Shown here: piece by piece, positions 4,406-8,589 of the stretch
How the letters are laid out: every line of letters begins with the position of its first letter
How positions within the stretch are numbered: position 1 is the stretch's first letter
NCBI GenBank assembly: GCA_947629295.1
Contig: CANRDH010000057.1
Location: forward strand, 1-8,589
DNA length: 8,589 nucleotides
Direction: 5' to 3'
From: an uncultured Clostridia bacterium
GTDB lineage: Bacteria > Bacillota > Clostridia > Oscillospirales > Acutalibacteraceae
The notes under the pieces: generated by a model
The model's database searches: none
The model's input: the letters and a program-made list of their open reading frames with translations, nothing else
Told to the model about the DNA's origin: nothing
Translations under genes and position numbers: made by a program

Positions 4406-6048
4406 TACTTATTTCCTCCTATCATATTTCTCTTAATCTTTTTTGTCGTTGTTTTTTCAAACTCTTTGTCTCGAATAATAACCGAACTTATTTGTTTGAA
4501 TTTTGGAAGCTTTTTGTTTATATCATTCAGCAAATTATTTAATGCATCTTTAATTGATACGATTTTGCTATTTTCAGCAAACTGATAATCCGGGTATACT
4601 TCAGCTATAATTTTATGATTACTTTCATAGACCACTACCTCTTTAACAAGAGAGGCACTATCAAATAAACTTTCTAATTCCTCTGGAGCAACATTTTCAC
4701 CATTGCTAAGTATAATCAAATTTTTCTTTCTGCCAGTTATGAAAAGAAATCCTTCGTTATCAATATAACCAATATCTCCGGTGTGAAACCAATTGTCCAC
4801 GAGAACATCTTCGGTGGCCTTCTTCATATTATAATATCCTTGCATAACAATAGAGCCTTTTACGCATACTTCCCCTATGCCGTTATCATCTTTTGAAACT
4901 ATCTTTACAGTACACTCGTTTAAGACCTGCCCAACGCTTCCGTCTTTGTAATAGTTATTTCTATTTACGGCCACGACCGGCGAACATTCAGTGATGCCAT
5001 ATCCGTTGAGCAAATTAATACCAAATTCTCTAAATCCCTTAATATATTGTTCATTCAGTTGTGCTCCACCGCTTATAATCGTATCCAAGTTACCTCCGAA
5101 GCTATTTATAACCGATTTAAAGATTTTTCTGCGTAGATCAATCCTACATTTAAGCAGAAAATTACTTACTTTTAATAAAAGCTTCAGTAATCTGGATTTT
5201 CCGTTTTTGGCTGCTGTTGTCCAAATGTTTTTATAAAGAGTTTCTACAAAAAGTGGAACTAAAAACAGACTTTGCGGTTTTGCCAAAACCAAATCTTTAG
5301 AAATGTTTTTTAGACTGCTGTTTATGTAAATTGTATATCCATATATCATTGTTACAAAAACTCCGGCAACTAGTCCAAAAGAATGGTGCAATGGCAGAAG
5401 AAGCAGAGTGTCTCCAAAAAATTTGCAATTACTGCAAGCCGAATATGTGTCCAATGCAAGATTGCCATGACTCAACATAACTCCCTTACTTATGCCGGTC
5501 GTGCCTGAAGTATAAATAATTGCTGCTAAAGTATCACAACTGACATTTATATATGAAACATCATCAATGCTGTTGTCGGTAATATCTTTACCTTTAGAAA
5601 TAATTAAAGGCAGATCTTTCATGTTAATTGCACAGATTTCTATGCTTTGACATATAGTCTCTGCTATATCTGAATATGTATCAGAGAAAATCAAATGTGA
5701 GCATCCACTATTTTTTATGAGTAATATGATATTCTCAACAGGAAGTTCCTTATCTATTGGTACCGCAACGTTTGATGAGCAAACAATTGAAAAGAAAGAT
5801 AATATCCAGTAGTATGAATTCTCGCCAAGTATTGCAATCTTTTTTGATGTAGTATCTCTTATTTTTATCGCAGTACTTAAAGTGTTGATTTCTTCCTTGA
5901 ATTCCTTATATGTTCTTTCATATCTTTCTCCTGATTGTGACCAAGCAAATGCTATTTTATCGGGAGATTCTTTTGCTCTGTAATCAACAAGTTCTGTAAG
6001 CGTGGTTATCCGCTTTACTTCGTATAACGGATAATTCTTGTTTTTCAT
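4405..6048 (-). CDS. Acyl-CoA synthetase / acyl-ACP ligase (AMP-forming)
   Basis: A complete 547-residue member of the adenylate-forming (ANL) superfamily, closest in look to long-chain fatty acyl ligases. Motifs in order: the phosphate loop YTSGTTGISKG (179-189), PLHHSFG (219-225, usual in long-chain ligases), NGYGITE (348-354) for adenylate binding, TGDIGYID (423-430), the hinge GRKKNLIILSNGEN (439-452), and the C-terminal lysine region KTTTKKIKR (532-540). It should activate a carboxylic acid, probably fatty, as the AMP ester and pass it to a thiol. The carrier-protein gene directly downstream makes that carrier the likely acceptor; CoA is the alternative. It begins in an ATGA overlap with the synthetase stop, with AGGTGATG just upstream inside the synthetase gene. 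A housekeeping fatty-acid role is less likely given this coupling. Confidence 0.88.
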   Translation of the reverse strand: MKNKNYPLYEVKRITTLTELVDYRAKESPDKIAFAWSQSGERYERTYKEFKEEINTLSTAIKIRDTTSKKIAILGENSYYWILSFFSIVCSSNVAVPIDKELPVENIILLIKNSGCSHLIFSDTYSDIAETICQSIEICAINMKDLPLIISKGKDITDNSIDDVSYINVSCDTLAAIIYTSGTTGISKGVMLSHGNLALDTYSACSNCKFFGDTLLLLPLHHSFGLVAGVFVTMIYGYTIYINSSLKNISKDLVLAKPQSLFLVPLFVETLYKNIWTTAAKNGKSRLLKLLLKVSNFLLKCRIDLRRKIFKSVINSFGGNLDTIISGGAQLNEQYIKGFREFGINLLNGYGITECSPVVAVNRNNYYKDGSVGQVLNECTVKIVSKDDNGIGEVCVKGSIVMQGYYNMKKATEDVLVDNWFHTGDIGYIDNEGFLFITGRKKNLIILSNGENVAPEELESLFDSASLVKEVVVYESNHKIIAEVYPDYQFAENSKIVSIKDALNNLLNDINKKLPKFKQISSVIIRDKEFEKTTTKKIKRNMIGGNK

Positions 6049-8589
6049 ATTTCATCACCTTTACATTCAAAATAATTTAAACACTTAAAATAATTAATAT
6101 ACCTCTTCAGATAATCTCTCGATAGATCCACCCATTCAAATCCGACTTTTGAAAGTATCCCCACAGTATAACTATTATCAACAATAACTTTTGCCATCAT
6201 GTTTGTTCGCTTTACTTCGTTTATATCATTTATGATAAAGTTGTTTTCAGCGGTTTTAACAGATTCGATCTTTTCCATAAAATTTTCTGCAGAACTGATG
6301 GACAGCTTTATGCCCATATCGCCAAATATTTCAACGAATTTTTTGTAAGTAGTTTTATTATTACTATTTGATATATGAAATACTGTTTGTTGGTCGTCAG
6401 CATACCTCATCAGTAAAATTATAGCCCTTGCTGCCATATCAACAGGTGTCATCTCAATAGGTATGTTCAACAAATTATCCGGAATCATTTGCATATTGGC
6501 AAACACCTTTATACGTTTCAAAAACGCATTTTCTTGATAATTTGGCTGAAATAAAGCATCAGAATATCTGTTGGTCAAATTGCCTACTAGGAAGATTCGG
6601 CATTTCATTCCTGTAATAATCTTGTCAAGGACAAGCCTTTCTGCTTCAAATTTGCTCCGAATATATACATTATCAAGAATCTGACCTATGTATATATCTG
6701 ATTCTTTAAATATCTTTGTTTCGGTTTCTGAATTATTAAGTGCCATTCCACTGACACTGGTTGTAGAAATATAAGCAAAAGAAGCAGATATGCTGTCGGC
6801 ATACTCCAGCATATTATCTGTACCGATAACATTTATTTCTTCAAAGTCAAAATAATTGCCATAGTGCTTAACGTTTGCCGCAGAATGAATTACTGTATTT
6901 ACATCAGATGGAAAATCAGATATACATTCTTTCTTTGTAATATCTCCTATAATCGGAACAATTCTTTTTCCAATCTCGAAATCATATTTCTGCCTAAAAT
7001 AATAATGAAGTACATTTTGTAATTTTTCTCTACTTCTGACCAGGCAATATATTTTTTCGCAGCCATTATCAAATACTTCATTAAGCAAATGCGCGCCCAA
7101 AAAGCCTGTTACTCCTGTTATAAAGATATTTCCAAGCGGCTTATACTTAAAGTTATACTGTTTGTCAGAAGAATTGTTGATCAAAATACTTTCATAATCT
7201 TTAAAATCTTCTGCCCTATACTCATTATGAATTTCGCATCTGTCATCTATAAAAGTGCCAAGTTCAGTCAGTGTTGGGAATTCGTAAACATTCTGCATAC
7301 TGATGGTGATTCCTTTTTCATAAAGAACAGCTACAAACTGCATAGCTGTAAGGCTATCTCCACCAAGTTCAAAAAAGTTATCATTCGTTCCTATCTTTTT
7401 ATTGCCAAACAAATTGCTTGCCGTATCACATAAAATTTTTTCGGTAATTGTAGCAGGCTCAACAAATTTATTTGTCAAATCTGACACTTCCGGTTGGGGA
7501 AGATTTTTTCTGTCGGTTTTTCCGCTTGTAGTCATAGGCATTTCTGAAAGCTGCATAAAGTAATTCGGAACCATATATCTTGGCAGTTTTGTAGAAAGAT
7601 ATTCGCGAAGGCGCTTTTCATCTATCGCCTTGTCTGATGTATAGTATCCGACAAGGTACTGCCTGCCTGACTCATCTTTCTTATCTGCAACAGCTGTCAT
7701 ATGTATTCCTTCATAGCTGTTCATAACACTTTCTATCTCGCCAAGCTCTATTCTCAGTCCGCGGATCTTTACCTGAGTATCGATCCTTCCGAGATACTCA
7801 AGTTCTCCATCAGGTCTCCACCTTGCAAGGTCTCCGGACTTATACATGGTTTTTCCTGCTGAAAACGGATCGGATACAAATTTTTCTGCTGTCAGTTCCG
7901 GTCTGTTAAGATATCCTTTTCCTACTCCGTCTCCAGATATGTACAATTCTCCGGGTACTCCGATCGGACAAGGTTTTCCTCTCTCATCTAATATGTAAAT
8001 TATAACATTCGACATAGGTTTACCAATGGTGACAAGATCAGAGCTATTCACCTTAGTAAAAGTGCTTCCTATTGTCGCTTCTGTAGGTCCATAGCCGTTA
8101 AATATGCTTGCATTACTATATTTACGTACTTCATCAAACACTGCCGGAGAGAATTCCTCACCTGCTGAAAGAATTGTTTTAATTCTTCCTATGGATTTTC
8201 TAAATTGCTTATTTGATAAATAGTACATTAATCTTGAAGGTGTAATGTGTATTAAATCAACACATCTATCTGAAATCAAATGTGCTATTTTTTCAGCACT
8301 GGTTATATCACTTTCAGTTGCAATAACAGAAGTTGAGCCGTTCAGGATCGGTTGAATTATTTCTCCGATAGATATATCAAACGTGAATGAGCCTATAGAC
8401 AAAACACTATAAGAGTTTTCAAAAATAGCTTTGTAAAAAATATTATTGCTGTTGGAAAAATTATTGAGTCCAATGTGTTTTATCAATGCACCTTTCGGTT
8501 TACCCGTAGAACCCGAAGTAAATATTACATAGCAAGTATCGTCCGGAGAAGATACATTTTCAATTTGACTCGCAGAGGACGAAAAATCG
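6045..8589 (-). CDS. Nonribosomal peptide synthetase, C-terminal A-T-R part (5' truncated by window)
   Basis: The frame is open to the right edge, giving 848 codons including the stop. Visible residues: adenylation domain from its A3 loop (YVIFTSGSTGKPKG, 20-33) through FDISI (70-74), NGYGPTE (164-170), GELYISGDG (about 213-221), YKSGDL (249-254), GRIDTQVKIRGLRIELGE and SGKTDRK with catalytic Lys357; thiolation domain with Ser412 in ELGGDSL; then a thioester reductase domain with the nucleotide loop GVTGFLG (492-498) and the short-chain-dehydrogenase pair Tyr642/Lys646 in YIRSK. All key residues are intact. The adenylation domain loads the last amino acid, and the reductase uses NAD(P)H to release the chain as an aldehyde, or as an alcohol after a second reduction. 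No thioesterase or condensation domain is visible. An internal TTG at 8486 could be mistaken for a start, but it falls inside the domain. Confidence 0.95.
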   Translation of the reverse strand, partial: DFSSSASQIENVSSPDDTCYVIFTSGSTGKPKGALIKHIGLNNFSNSNNIFYKAIFENSYSVLSIGSFTFDISIGEIIQPILNGSTSVIATESDITSAEKIAHLISDRCVDLIHITPSRLMYYLSNKQFRKSIGRIKTILSAGEEFSPAVFDEVRKYSNASIFNGYGPTEATIGSTFTKVNSSDLVTIGKPMSNVIIYILDERGKPCPIGVPGELYISGDGVGKGYLNRPELTAEKFVSDPFSAGKTMYKSGDLARWRPDGELEYLGRIDTQVKIRGLRIELGEIESVMNSYEGIHMTAVADKKDESGRQYLVGYYTSDKAIDEKRLREYLSTKLPRYMVPNYFMQLSEMPMTTSGKTDRKNLPQPEVSDLTNKFVEPATITEKILCDTASNLFGNKKIGTNDNFFELGGDSLTAMQFVAVLYEKGITISMQNVYEFPTLTELGTFIDDRCEIHNEYRAEDFKDYESILINNSSDKQYNFKYKPLGNIFITGVTGFLGAHLLNEVFDNGCEKIYCLVRSREKLQNVLHYYFRQKYDFEIGKRIVPIIGDITKKECISDFPSDVNTVIHSAANVKHYGNYFDFEEINVIGTDNMLEYADSISASFAYISTTSVSGMALNNSETETKIFKESDIYIGQILDNVYIRSKFEAERLVLDKIITGMKCRIFLVGNLTNRYSDALFQPNYQENAFLKRIKVFANMQMIPDNLLNIPIEMTPVDMAARAIILLMRYADDQQTVFHISNSNNKTTYKKFVEIFGDMGIKLSISSAENFMEKIESVKTAENNFIINDINEVKRTNMMAKVIVDNSYTVGILSKVGFEWVDLSRDYLKRYINYFKCLNYFECKGDEI

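Noticed and set aside
4991..5236. Plus-strand frame of 81 codons, and a similar one at 7089-7433
   Set aside because: Both are antisense shadows of well-supported ligase and synthetase coding sequence.

Overview
The window looks like chromosome of a low-GC, anaerobic Clostridia-type Firmicute, plausibly a gut Ruminococcaceae or Lachnospiraceae relative. This is inferred from strong AGGAGG ribosome sites, TTGACA/TATAAT-type promoters with extended -10 elements, and the protein families present. No species marker gene is in view. Every supported gene is on the minus strand, so transcription runs from high to low coordinates.

Right part (about 4181-8589): a tightly coupled biosynthetic operon. 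Its first visible gene is the C-terminal part of a nonribosomal peptide synthetase (adenylation - thiolation - terminal thioester reductase; it continues past the right edge). A stand-alone acyl-activating enzyme follows with an ATGA overlap, and a stand-alone acyl carrier protein follows that with a TAATG overlap. The reductase should release the peptide as an aldehyde or alcohol. The ligase and carrier could supply an acyl group to the first amino acid. The likely product class is an N-acyl peptide aldehyde or a derived imine/pyrazinone, but the upstream modules that would settle this lie outside the window.

Middle (about 2940-4180): no credible protein gene. It holds an AT-rich spacer, the isolated 3' half of a tRNA-Leu(CAG) gene, a mosaic of intergenic repeats with several strong hairpins, and a minus-strand terminator. 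The tRNA half ends in the anticodon loop. This is what an integrated element leaves behind, and its orientation would put the biosynthetic operon inside the element.

Left part (1-2940): four compact, separately promoted genes, in order of transcription a GNAT acetyltransferase, a nitroreductase, a DinB-like metal-binding protein, and an in-frame HIT/LysR chimeric remnant. Their 5' leaders share a related block ending in GACAAATYG just downstream of the -10 element. Two of them carry a near-perfect palindromic operator (TGTCGAAYRTTCGACA type) inside a ~72-bp duplicated promoter. This looks like one small regulon with a common, probably TetR-type, repressor that is not in view. At the left edge a further minus-strand gene begins (first eight codons only), behind a long, hairpin-rich leader.
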